64,000 bases of DNA from Coprinus comatus (taxonomy: Eukaryota > Basidiomycota > Agaricomycetes > Agaricales > Agaricaceae), in assembly GCA_034638255.1 (NCBI GenBank), contig JAWPGT010000002.1, forward strand, positions 1,736,001 through 1,800,000, given 5' to 3'. The notes under the pieces are model-generated. The model was not told the origin of the DNA. It did not search any database and saw only the letters and a list, made by a program, of their open reading frames with translations. Positions within the stretch are counted from its first letter, which is position 1. Each line of letters begins with the position of its first letter. The position numbers were made by a program, and so were the translations under genes. This document shows, piece by piece, positions 42,309 to 52,969 of this stretch.

Positions 42309-43791
42309 ATGTCGAGTCCTCCTGGCATTACTCCCGTGACTCATGGCTCCCTGCCACCAATTCACAATCAAGTTGCTGTTCCTTTTACAGCTGGCCTATC
42401 ACTAGGAATTTATCTATGCACGTTTATCTTTTGTGTTCGTTGGTTGGTATTCTCGGATGAAGGGTGGAAAAGACGGCAAAGGATAAATTGGGTGAATTTA
42501 TCGGTGACTTTACTCATTTTTGCTTTGACGATCGCATGGGCTGGATTGGATCTGAAACTTATTATGGATACCGTATCCCATGCAATAAATTCACCTAATA
42601 TTGTTTATGTTGCTGAACCATGGTTACCAACTGTGCGGGTACGTATGTTCACTTTATTGTCTCATGCTTTCAACCATGTGTTGTACTGATTCATAACACT
42701 TTTGACATTTTTGATAAATTAAGTGTACATCCGTTAATCTAATTGTTCTCCTAACCGATTCAATACTAGTAAGTGGTTCATTATGATAGCTATCCAAAAT
42801 TCCATTTATTAAAACGTCAACACTTTGATTTCAGATATACCGATGTTGGACTGTATATGGCCATAAAATCAAAATCATCCTCTTTCCATGCTTTTTATGG
42901 TTAGGAGGATTGACTTGTACGATTTTATACATCTACATCCATACTATGACAACGGATGTGGATGATCCATCGAGCGTTACGAATCTTTATCATTGGGAGG
43001 GAACATTTGTGAATATGAGTATTGGACCTGGTGTTGTGTTATCACCGTTTTGGGGATCATCATTCGCACTTGGGGCTTATTGTACAAGTGAGTTGCTTTT
43101 GTTTCTTCTTCTCTCCTTTTCATACTTTACTCCATTACACGATGGACATTACATTTCAATAGGTTCTATATAAGAATCTATTGAAGTGTGTCCCGAGATT
43201 GTTTGAATGTTTACCTCTTCATCTTGATTAATGATTCTCGTCTAATGTCGAACCCTGATCCCCCCCCCTTTTTTTATTTTCCCAAAAATATATTTAGCAT
43301 TCCTAATTCGAAGAATATTCCAAGTTACAAACAAAATAGAAAACGAAGCAGCACTTGTCAAAAGTTTTATCCTCATCAGTCGTATTCTCGCTGAATCAGG
43401 TGTACTTTATCTTTCTACAACATTCGCCAATTTTGTAGTTTGGTTTACAACAAATGATTTTGCTATACAAATAATTTCAAAGATAGTAAGTATATTATCC
43501 TTCGTCCCTTCCATTTTCCTCACCCCTCTCAAATGTAAAATAAACATTGTTATTAATGAATTATAGAACCCAGCGGTCATAGGCATAGCCTTCAACTTGA
43601 TTCTGATACGAGTCAACTATAATAGAGCACAGGAGCGTCTCTATAAATCCTATGGTCAAGGGACAATCACACAGGTATCTGCTTTGAGATTCGCTTCTTC
43701 AATGCGAACTTCATTTGATACGCTGCCGGATGACGATCCGGAGTCCAGAGGAGTTCACTTCCGACAAAATCCTATTTATCAGTCTTCATAA
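42309..43791 (+). CDS. seven-transmembrane protein, unknown function, copy 2
   Basis: Tandem paralog of the preceding gene, 346 residues in five exons (introns 42639-42723, 42769-42834, 43088-43297, 43486-43566). The start MSSPPGITPVTHGS was chosen because the helix-1 block QVAVPFTAGLSLGIYLCTF aligns with copy 1. Shared elements are FSDEGWK, TDSILIYRCW, FPCFLWLGGLTC, GPGVVLSPFWGS and NPAVIGIAFNLILIRV. The third intron is 210 nt, much longer than the others in the window, and contains an extended C/T tract. The C-terminal cytosolic tail is longer and more acidic than in copy 1. Function is unknown. Confidence 0.8.
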
Positions 43792-44074
43792 CAAGATTCT
43801 ACATAATACTAATTTAAAGTACACAATAAGTGTATAGTATTAGAATTTTGGTTAATATGTACTTACAGACCAGAAAATGAAGAATGTACCATACAGTTAT
43901 ATCTACCGCATAATACCTATAGCTCCTTCAGCTCCTTGTCACGCTACATAGTATAAAGGTCAATTATTAGAAAGCCGTACGTTGAGTTTAGATCAGCCTC
44001 ATGGTGTTCTGCAGGTAAGCAGCATATATACGAATGGTATGCGTCAGGCATTGGCTCATAACAACTCCCTCACA

Positions 44075-45215
44075 ATGGCCTACCCTGGTGAAATGTATGT
44101 AAAATAGAGACGAGTTAACACCCATGAAACACTGATGCGTGCCCTCCAGATATGATATAGGTTCGGAATATGGAGCTGTTGCACACTCATATATCGTTAG
44201 CGAAGTCGAGAGCCCACACCCATGGAGGGATGAGATTGATGAAGATGGTTTGAATGTGGAAGAAATATCCTTTGCACCACCAGGCCTACGGCGACCAGAA
44301 GGCTATGCAAGGAGATCAACTTATCATGGCATGAAGAATCGAAATTGGCCACGGGCACCTCCACCCACCCCGTCAAATCTGTACCCTGACGCAGCAGCTC
44401 ATTATCACCACGAAGAAGCATGCGTATATCCGCCTACTTATCGAGAAAAGGGTGTTTATCGTTCTCGTCCTCGTTCTAGACCTCCTCCGCCCTTGAGTGA
44501 TTCATCGAGTATATGTTCGGCTTCGGACTGCGACGAATGCGCATATACCGAACGGTCACAATACCGCCAACCTCAGAGACAACAAAACGGGCGGGCAGCG
44601 GCACCGGTACCACAAGTCATTGTCCCCAGGGGTAGAATTGGAATTGGTGCTGCGCCAGCACTACCAGTACCGCAGCCACCTGCATATACCCACGACCCAC
44701 CACGCGTTTTCCGCCTGCAGAACTCGACGGAGATAGAAGAGGGAATAAGGGATCATGCCTCATCTGTAGAGCCATTTAATGCCGATCTTGCGAGTAATCC
44801 AAATCCGCATAATCAGATGGTCATTTTCGAAGGGAATGGAACGCGACGAGCATATTCCGATGCATCACCATTACACTCTAATGTCTCCTCGCCTAGATGG
44901 TCTATGGCGAACCAGCGATATATTTCTGGTTCAGAGGGCTATTCAGACAAGTCGCAATCACCTGCGATTTCGTTTGACGAGAGGAACTTGTACGAGCAGC
45001 CTGACCCAAGATTTGGGTATCACAGCCAACCGCCTCGCGTTCGTGGTCTTCCCCCTCCTGTGGTAATTACGCGGTCAAGTGACAGTAATGAGTTCCAGAG
45101 GCCAAGGTATGGGTATGGAGGGTCCGAGGATGGTAGTGATAGAAGCAGCGACAGTGGGTACTGTTCTAGTGGTGGTAGCAGTGGCGGTGCCTATGATCGT
45201 GGGAGACATTGGTAG
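44075..45215 (+). CDS. intrinsically disordered hypothetical protein
   Basis: I do not recognise this protein. A 20-nt first coding exon (ATG at 44075, MAYPGEI) splices over 44095-44149 to a single long exon, for 361 residues. This model replaces the non-ATG start that the open frame would otherwise need. The sequence is rich in Pro, Ser, Arg, Tyr and Gly, with stretches of prolines (PRAPPPTPSN, RPPPPLSD), a short Cys-rich patch (SICSASDCDECAY) and a Gly/Ser tail. No membrane segment or signal peptide is evident. Such proteins are often lineage-specific. Confidence 0.65.
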
Positions 45216-45848
45216 ATTACGCGCATTTTGTCTGCATTAGTAAATATGACGTCACTTTTGATCATACCCGCCCTCTGACGACACCTGCTGAACTGGAAGC
45301 TGAACCAACCCGAACCGAGGACGTCATACTGCTATGTTCAACTGCAGTCCGATCGAGGTGACGATTCCTGGCTTACTTCACATTCGGGGTAAACGTCATT
45401 GTAGGTCATAGTCACATCACGTGGGTGCTTTCTATGACAAAAGAAATTAGTCATAAGTAGGGTATACGTCATCGTCACACCACGAGATTGTTTCCGTGAC
45501 AACTGTGATTAGTCATCCTTCCGTTATTGCATGAACAGAGTCACAGCTCTGACCTTCAGAGCTCTTACGTCTCAACCACCACCATCGCCGTTTCGCTCAG
45601 CGGTATATCCAGTACAGACTATTCCTGAACCACAGTGGTACGTTTGGTAGACTGTTCCGTCGCTCCAGACCGCTTCACAATGCATCCTGTTGTATCTTTT
45701 TAGAGCCTGTACCTTTTGAGAAACGCAACGCATCTATCTTTGCGTAGTATCTCTCTCACTCGCCCACCGAATATATTCGCCAAAAAGGCCCTTTTCTGTT
45801 GAATCTATTTCCCATCCCTCCTCAGATTCCTCAGCTCTATCATTCATC
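45216..45848. other. intergenic region with bZIP-like site cluster
   Basis: This 630-nt gap upstream of the TFIIB gene contains a perfect CRE palindrome (TGACGTCA, 45247-45254), further ACGTCAT sites at 45321-45327, 45393-45399 and 45466-45472, and two TTAGTCAT sites (45447-45454, 45509-45516). The last four lie in two copies of an imperfect direct repeat (listed separately). Confidence 0.55.
45388..45516 (+). promoter_or_regulatory. imperfect direct repeat with paired bZIP-like sites
   Basis: Two copies, about 45388-45454 and 45461-45516. Each begins with ACGTCAT (CRE-like half), continues with GTCACA/GTCACAC and a TATGAC/CGTGAC block, and ends in TTAGTCAT (AP-1/Yap-like). The first copy also carries an E-box CACGTG at 45418-45423. 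The arrangement suggests a duplicated regulatory module upstream of the TFIIB gene. Confidence 0.45.
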
Positions 45849-46999
45849 ATGGCCTACGCACAACCCTTTCCTCTTGCCCAAGCTAAAGCTGCAGCTGCTC
45901 AGCAGCCCCCAACCTTCGGTCCGGATCTCGCTGTTCGCCTCATATGTCCAGAGTGCAGAGATCCGAACCCGAATATGTAGAGGAATTTGGTAGCGGCGAC
46001 CTCGTGTGTGGCAATTGTGGTTTGGTCCTTGGGGACCGTATCGTCGACACAAGGAGCGAGTGGCGGGTAAGTCACTTTCTGGCTTTGACTCTGGCACACA
46101 GAAACTCTTGTTGCTGTGCATTCCCTTCATGATCTGGTATTGAACTATTTGGGCCCCTTTTTTAGACGTTTGCTAACGACGAAGGTGATGATCCTTCCCG
46201 TGTCGGTGCAGCGTCAGACCCGCTCATGGAGGGAATGGAGCAACTTGATACCGTCATTAGTTTCCGTGACGGTGGATCAGGTATTGCTCGTGAACTTCAG
46301 CGCGCCGCCTCGCGCTCCCAAAGTTCACGCTCTGAACGCAATATCTTGACTGCTTTCCGAGATATATCCAGCTGGTGTGACCAGTTTTCCCTCCCCAAAA
46401 CTATCAGCGATATTGCCAAACAGCTGTACAAGAGGAGTGATGAAGAGAAGTTACTCCGGGGCAAACCTCTTGACGCTGTAATTGCTGCGTGCATTTTTAT
46501 CGCGTGTCGTCAGGCCCATGTGCCTCGTACGTTCCGTGAAATATGTACTTTGACCCATGTGTCGAAGAAAGTGTTGGGCCAATGCTACAAAGCGCTTGAG
46601 CAAGCCTTTAACCTTTCTCCTGGCGCTTCTGCGCAAAGCAACAACAGTGGCCCGACTACCGGACCAGAAAACCTCCTGGTTCGGTACTGCAATCACCTCG
46701 ATCTACCTCCCAATGTGCAGTCGATTTGTTCCGATATTATTATCGCTGCACGGAAGTATGGTATTGCAGACGGTCGCAGCCCTGTGTCGATTGCAGGTGG
46801 TGCAATCTGGTTTACTTGCCTTTTATTAGGCAAGGCAAAGTCGGTTAGGGATATCAGTGCCGTCGCTGGTGTTAGCGAAGGCACGATCAAGTTGGTGTAT
46901 CGGTTGTATTACGCCGAGAAAGAGAAGTTGGTGAAGCCGGAGTGGATTGATGATGGGAAGGCTGTTATGTCGAGGTTGCCTTACGAGAACACGAAATAA
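45849..46999 (+). CDS. SUA7: transcription factor TFIIB, with apparent frameshift in the zinc ribbon
   Basis: TFIIB recruits RNA polymerase II to TBP-bound promoters. The main exon (46166-46999) encodes the B-linker and two cyclin repeats, including [24 protein letters not shown] and [17 protein letters not shown]. The single intron is 46067-46165. The N-terminal zinc ribbon is split between frames. ATG 45849 reads [11 protein letters not shown]...[12 protein letters not shown], then TAG at 45978. [19 protein letters not shown], with the second Cys pair, lies in another frame from 45974. One missing base near 45957-45977 would explain it, and no intron fits. A start at ATG 45944 would lose the first Cys pair. 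This may be a sequencing error or a true break. Confidence 0.9.
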
Positions 47000-47241
47000 T
47001 TCACGTTCTCTTTTTCTTTTCCTTTTGGGGTAGAGGGTTTTGCTTTTTGTGCATCATGTCTTTATACCTTTCACCTCAAATTTTGTATATTTATTCTTTT
47101 ATCATCAATTCTCATAATTCGTAATTATCAGTATTAGTTGCTGTGTGCAAGAAAAAGAGGTATCCGTGTAGTTCATGAGTAACGAAGCTTGCAATAACAA
47201 CAGAATTAGAAAGCAGCATAAGAGAACATACACGACCATTA

Positions 47242-48400
47242 TTATCTTCTTGACTTCTTGCCTTTACCAGCCTTTCCGGAATCCATTTTTCTTCCAAGAG
47301 CAACACCTCCTTGGCCTTTGCTCGCTGAGCGGATAGCTTTCCTGACATTGAGAACACCATCGTCCGTTGACGCTGGATTCTTGTGCATCTTCCTGGCGTC
47401 ACTGTCCATACGAGCCAGTAGAGCGAGTGAATGTGATTTTTCATTGTCGACTGACGCCTCTGTAGGATCGAACTGAGCGCATCCATGTTAGGTAGGAAAC
47501 ACTGTTGAAAATCATGACCGCATACCTTTCGCTTAATTCCACGAGGCTTCCTCTCTCCTTCAAGGCGACGGTCGAATTTGCCCATGCTGGCAGTGCTAAT
47601 TCGGGTCTGAGCCACTGTTCCTTCTATTTCAGCTTTGCGACTGGAAGATGCAGCCGTGGCTGCAGCGCGAGCCAAATTTGCGTCTCTCTGTTTCTCGTTT
47701 TTGGCAATTCTGCCTTTACGTTCATCCCGAGCTGCTTTACGAGGATCAAAGTCGGCATCTATCAAAGAAAGAAAGAAATGTTAACATTGTGAAAGTCCTT
47801 CATTTCATGTGTAGTTGCTTACCGGCGTTCATCTTAACCTCATGTAACCACTGAGTCTCAGCCTCTCTATTCTTTCCTTTCCAACCCCAAGTATTAACCC
47901 ATTCCTGCTTCTCCTCATCCCATTCCCTCTTCTCACGTTTCGTCTTTTGAATACCTTTAGCAGCAGCAAATAGTTCCCATTTTGTTGGTGCTTTGGGTTT
48001 TGGTAGAGGTTTGGCACGAGGTAGAGGGTATGTTGAGGCTGTAAGAATGGCTAGAGGTCCATCGGGGGATGAAGTGATAGGTTGATGCCATAGTGCACCA
48101 ATTAGAGCTTGGATTCCATCTCGAGTGTGTTGTTGGATAGCTTCATCGAGGTCTTCGCTACAAGATAATGAGTCAGATATATATATAAAAGAGTGTAGAT
48201 TATAGGTTCAAGTTACCCGTATAATTCTGGGTCGATTTCCCTTTTGTCGGTGACTGTTAAGAAGCCAACGTCGATATCAAAGTTTTCGTCTGAAGACAAG
48301 TTTTGTTGACTGCAAACGATTGAATAAGATTAATAAACGAGTAATAACGGTTGACTTACTGTTTTTCATTATAAGCACTGAGAATGTTTGTAACGTCCAT
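47242..48400 (-). CDS. RRS1: RRS1, ribosome biogenesis regulatory protein
   Basis: Rrs1 acts in the nucleolus with Rpf2 to load the 5S RNP into pre-60S ribosomes. The protein is about 300 residues over several exons. It starts MDVTNILSAYNEK, then ENFDIDVGFLTV, the Rrs1 core LPRAKPLPKPKAPTKWELFAAAKGI and NTWGWKGKNREAETQWLHEVK, and the FDPRKAARDERKGRI block. It ends GKGKKSRR with stop at 47242-47244. The basic C-terminus is typical for nucleolar localisation. It is convergent with TFIIB (243 nt apart) and divergent from TAF12 (235 nt between starts). Confidence 0.93.
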
Positions 48401-48635
48401 GGGCTGGAGATTTCCAGGATTCGAAAATTACAAAGGCTGTATAAAAGAAGAGCTTCTGCTAAAAATACTGGAAAGATATTTGTATTTGGCTCGGGAACTG
48501 TAGCCAAACAATTGATTGGTCTTGTCTCTCTTTCGTACATAAATCCGAACGGCAACCTTTGTACTTTCATTCAATCTCCTTTCAGAACAACAACACCTTC
48601 ATAATCCGTGAAATTCGCTCCAAAACTAGGTTATC

Positions 48636-49976
48636 ATGACAGATCAAAATACAACAAACAACCAGGCTAATACTCCAGGAGCATCAACACCACAAGCTTT
48701 AGGTTCAAATGCACAGCCAGGCACCAGTACTGTGCCGGGAACAACTGCACAGGGACAAGTTTTGAATCCTGAAATGCTTGCAATTGTTCAAGCTTTACTC
48801 AAGATGCAAAACGGTGGTCAACCAGATCCTGCGTTTAGTTCGAATACGGCAGTTCAACAGTTGTATCAACTTGTCAAGACTGGAAAGCTGAATCAACAAC
48901 AATTGCTTCAGGTAAAATGAACACAATAAATTCCAACTTTTTTCAAACTAATTTATGTATAGTTTGCTCGCTTGACCTCGCGAGGAGCCACCCCTGGAGC
49001 TAGTACTTCAACTGCCTCGACATCTGTGGCTGGTACAAGTACCCCAGTACCAGTATGTTTTTTTCCTTGGATCCAATTAATAAGCCCAGATACAACTACA
49101 GCATCTAATGGCACCCTTCAATAGCCTGCGACGACACCCTCAGCTTCGACAGGAATTCCCACTACAGCGTATAAATCGGTAGAAGCGGCCGCTTCATCTG
49201 GTCCAACACTATCAAACACAGATCCTGGTGAATTGTACCCTGCAATTAGCTCTACGCTTCATACCACAAATCCGGGAGCTGTACAATGGACTGCTACAAG
49301 ACCTACATTGACCGGTGGAATTGCAAGTGGTCGAATGTCTGGTATGTTCTTTCAACTAAACGCCTTTATTATTTTCGATTTTAAGATTGGACTTCTCAGG
49401 TACACCTTCTCAGATTGCTAGAAACCCTGAGGATGTGACTATGTTGAACATGGATGATAATAGAGCGCGTAAAAGGAATACACCTGGTGATCAAAGCATG
49501 AGGAGAACTGTACAGGATCTCGTTTCAAGTATTGATCCCAATGTTAAAATTGAGCCAGAAGTTGAAGATGTAAGTGTTTCCATTATCATATTATTTCTTT
49601 TTCTAATATATTTATTAGCTCTTGCTTAATATTGCTGACGAGTTCATTGACTCTGTTACCAACTTTGCTTGTCGATTGGCTAAACATAGAGGTGGTGATA
49701 CCCTCGAAGTTCGCGATCTCCAACTTCATTTAGGTATGTCTTATTATACTTTTAAAGTGTCGGATTTCTTACTAGCTGCTCCTAGAGCGTAACCATAACA
49801 TTCGTATTCCTGGATTTGCTTCAGATGAGACTAGATTATCGTTGTCTCAGTCAACGCTTGCGCCTACCATTCCGGCAGTATCTAATAAAAAGGGCGCACA
49901 AGGAACAAATACGACTTTACGTTCTCAAAGACTCGCTCAAGTCCAACAAGCAAAACGAGAGGCAAAACTCATGTAA
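48636..49976 (+). CDS. TAF12: TAF12, TFIID/SAGA histone-fold subunit
   Basis: This is a histone-fold subunit shared by TFIID and SAGA. Six exons (introns 48912-48962, 49053-49124, 49342-49399, 49570-49618, 49734-49785) give 352 residues. The N-terminal half is Thr/Ser/Pro/Gln-rich. The histone fold begins [23 protein letters not shown] and continues [34 protein letters not shown] and NHNIRIPGF, which match the H2B-like TAF12 fold. It ends in a basic helix with [16 protein letters not shown]. Phases are consistent throughout. It is convergent with TIP41 (271-nt gap). Confidence 0.94.
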
Positions 49977-50247
49977 AAAAACACACACATTCACCTTTTT
50001 TGTTCTCGAAAGTCATGATTTTACGTCCACGAACTTTAATGCTACCTTGCCTTGCTTTCCTTGACATCTTCCTTTCCATCCCTCATTGTACTAAGCTAAT
50101 CTCTTCTTTTCCCTTCTCTCTCTCTCTCTCTCTTGTCCAGGCCCTCATCAGTTACCTTTCTTTTTTTCCCACTTCGGGCATTATAGATGTATTCATTCTA
50201 TGTACATTATCGCATACAATATCAAACCATTATATTGTATACCGCAT

Positions 50248-51512
50248 TCAATTGTTATTGGTTTGTGGAAGGATAACAATCTCTCGGCTTGTACCTAAAC
50301 CTCCCCATCCTGTTTTTGCGCCTTCCCCTTGAGATATAGATGGTGGTAATTCTCCTAGAATTTTGGATATCCAAGTTGGGTCGGTTAAAGGTGTTAGATC
50401 GTTACGTTTTGGTAGAAGCTAGATTTGAAAGTTTCATTGAAGGTTAATGTGGGTATGTGAAGGGTTTATAGATACGAAACACGAAACATATATTTGAAGG
50501 TGTGGTAGAGGTACTTACGCGTCTAACACGTTCATAAGGAGCTTCCCAGCCACTTGTTTCTCGAATTAGGATTGGAGGATCGGAAGTGAATGAATGATAT
50601 ATCCGAGTATCGAATGATCTGAACAGAACTCCATCGACTCTTAAAGTGAATCTTGAAAGAATGAAGAAACAGGCTGGCATAACACGCTAAAAAGACCCCA
50701 TTTATTCAGTTTCGATATTACGTTTTATAAAAACTCAAAAAAAACAAAACTCACAATTCGAACGAGAAGTCCAGAAGATCCATTATCATGTAGTTCATCT
50801 TCAAACAATGGAATCTCAGCATAGAACAAAATAGGATCAGGACGTGTTAATTCTGCCATTGGGATTATATGTTTTGGATTTGCTGGATTTGATTGAGTCC
50901 AAGATATGATTGAAGGTTTGACTTGTAGTGGTGGTGGTTCGTAATCTTCATCTGTACTTAATACAGATCCTGTTGGTGATGCTGGTTCTGTTAATTGATG
51001 GCCTGGATAGGTGGTTGTGTAGGTCCAATCGTAAGATTTTGTAGGTACTGTTTTGGGCATTGGATAATCTGATTTTGGGCCTGTTCTGTTGGGGTTTTTT
51101 TTTAAAAAAAATCGGAAGTGTTATTATAATTATATTAAAACAGGGAACAAGAAGAGAATCACCTGCTTTCTAACCATTTATCAGCATAACCAACTTTAAC
51201 ACCACCATCTCCTTCACCCAATTCACCAACTTTAACCATTCTCAATGCTTCATCAGTACTAAAAACATATCTCCAATCACAAGGTTTATATTCCAACTTC
51301 AACAAATTGTTACCAAATGTCATTTCTGGTATAGGTATACCTAATTGAGATTGAAGAGCATCACAATCGGGTGCATTGGATATAGGATTGGTAGAAGCAG
51401 TTATTGTCCATGGTCCTATTTCAATTGAACGTGAATTGGGTGATTCAAAGAGTTTGTGGTCTGGTATAGATATAGTGGATTCGGGTTCGATGTTGCTTAA
51501 AGGCGTGGTCAT
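50248..51512 (-). CDS. TIP41: TIP41-like protein (TOR/PP2A pathway)
   Basis: Tip41/TIPRL binds PP2A-type phosphatases or Tap42 and tunes TORC1 signalling. The start MTTPLSNIEPESTISIPDHK was chosen. The upstream open frame adds a His run and is better read as 5' UTR. Family blocks follow: SIEIGPWTITAST, DALQSQLGIPIPEMTFGNN, YKPCDWRYVFST, YDWTYTTTYPGH, IPMAELTRPDPILFYAEIPLFEDELHDNG and VLFRSFDTRIYHSF. The C-terminus carries LLPKRNDLTPLTDPTWISKILGE. The introns near 51080-51162, 50690-50755 and 50415-50515 connect these in frame. Several acidic and Pro-rich insertions are typical of fungal members. Confidence 0.93.
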
Positions 51513-52969
51513 GATGAGATGGTGATGATGATGATGATGGTTTGGGGTAAAGGGCGGAATAGTAGTCCTTATCACTTAGGGGCGGATCAAATTGATACAA
51601 TTGATGGGAATTCTGGAAAAAGGCTTGAGTTTGAACGTTAATGACTTCTACACAATCACCGCCAGTGTTGGTGTAAGAGTTCGTGGACAATGAATTTTTG
51701 GGTGACCTCGTTATATATATTTTTGAGAACGGTTCGGGGAATTCAACTCTATAAAATGGTTTAACAAAAAATTATATTCATTAATAGAGACGGAAAAGAA
51801 ATCGTTTAATACAGTATACATGCCGGGAATATAGGTTATTGTTGACCTGCTCTGATTTCTCTACTTAGTAACTTCAGCCTCAAGGCTAACGTACATACCA
51901 CAACGGAATCTATCAGGGAATCAATTAAGTTAATGGATGTGTATTGGATTACGCCACCAATATGTCAAAAACCCTCAATACGCTGATGGCTCGGTGGCAC
52001 AAGGTGTATATTGGATGTATGTACTGCGTGATGGATTCGGACCTCAGCAAATGAAGATATTGACGCGGAGGTTCGTCCAGTTAATGGGCTGCCGCAGTCT
52101 CCATCATTTGTTTCCGATAATACCAGTCATTATACATGGAAAAGAAAGGTGTGAAAGGAAATTTCCAGAGTATATAAGCCACTCTGAAAGAAGCAGAAGA
52201 TTCTTGGTATTGCACCGACACGGAGGCACCTCAACGCAAGAACATACTATCGTAGTAGTAATGTACTGTGAGAACTGAGCCAGGTAATAGGATTGAAAGA
52301 GAGGAATCATAACAGTAATAAACTACATAAATGGCGATTTGCTTAAGCAAAACTTTCTCCATCCGCCAAGAATTAGCAAGAAGAAAAAATATTGTTATCG
52401 TGTGGTTAACTACAACATGTCCATGGTGATCCGGAGTTCTCAGGTAGAAAGTACTGACAGAAATACAAATAATACGGACATATTATAGTGTGTTGTACAA
52501 TGTGATCTTGTCTACAACTCCTTGGAGGTATTTTTAGATCACCCGACATCAATCTGATTAATCAATAATCAGACACTCGCGTGGGTGGAACATGGGATGA
52601 AACAAACCACGTCATTATTCGTTAATTTACCAATACATAATCCGCTCTTGCATGAACACAGCACTAAACTAGATTCGGCCCATCCGGGTCGACACTATAT
52701 GGGTCTACGAATATCTAATTAATTGGGTCCGTGAATAACTGAATACCTGGCATCATTTAGCTTTCGGCATAAGCGCATTTCTCACTAATATGTGATAGCA
52801 AATGTGGAGCATGTTAGCACACACGTTTAGATGTGACGATGAAGCCGAAACCGGGAAATTAAGGTGGCCATGTGGGTTTCGTAACGGAAAAAACAAGGAC
52901 TTCCGTAATTGAGGTCTCATAAATGCCTGGAGTCGCTGAAACACTCAGTAAGTGCCACTTGAAACCACC
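51513..52969. other. intergenic region, no gene seen
   Basis: About 1.46 kb between divergent TIP41 and the G-alpha gene. Frames of 60-113 codons at 51937-52278 and 52753-52944 have no motifs. A perfect 8-nt inverted repeat with 5-nt loop sits at 52553-52573. An 81-codon minus-strand frame (51445-51690) upstream of TIP41 overlaps its 5' region and is unsupported. Confidence 0.5.

Noticed and set aside
45944..46066. Separate short TFIIB start at the internal ATG 45944
   Set aside because: It would remove the first zinc-binding Cys pair, which is present intact in the other frame just upstream, so a frameshift explains the data better.
51513..51575. His-run N-terminus for TIP41
   Set aside because: The run comes from a GAT/ATG triplet repeat upstream of the first good start, and conserved TIP41 sequence begins after it.
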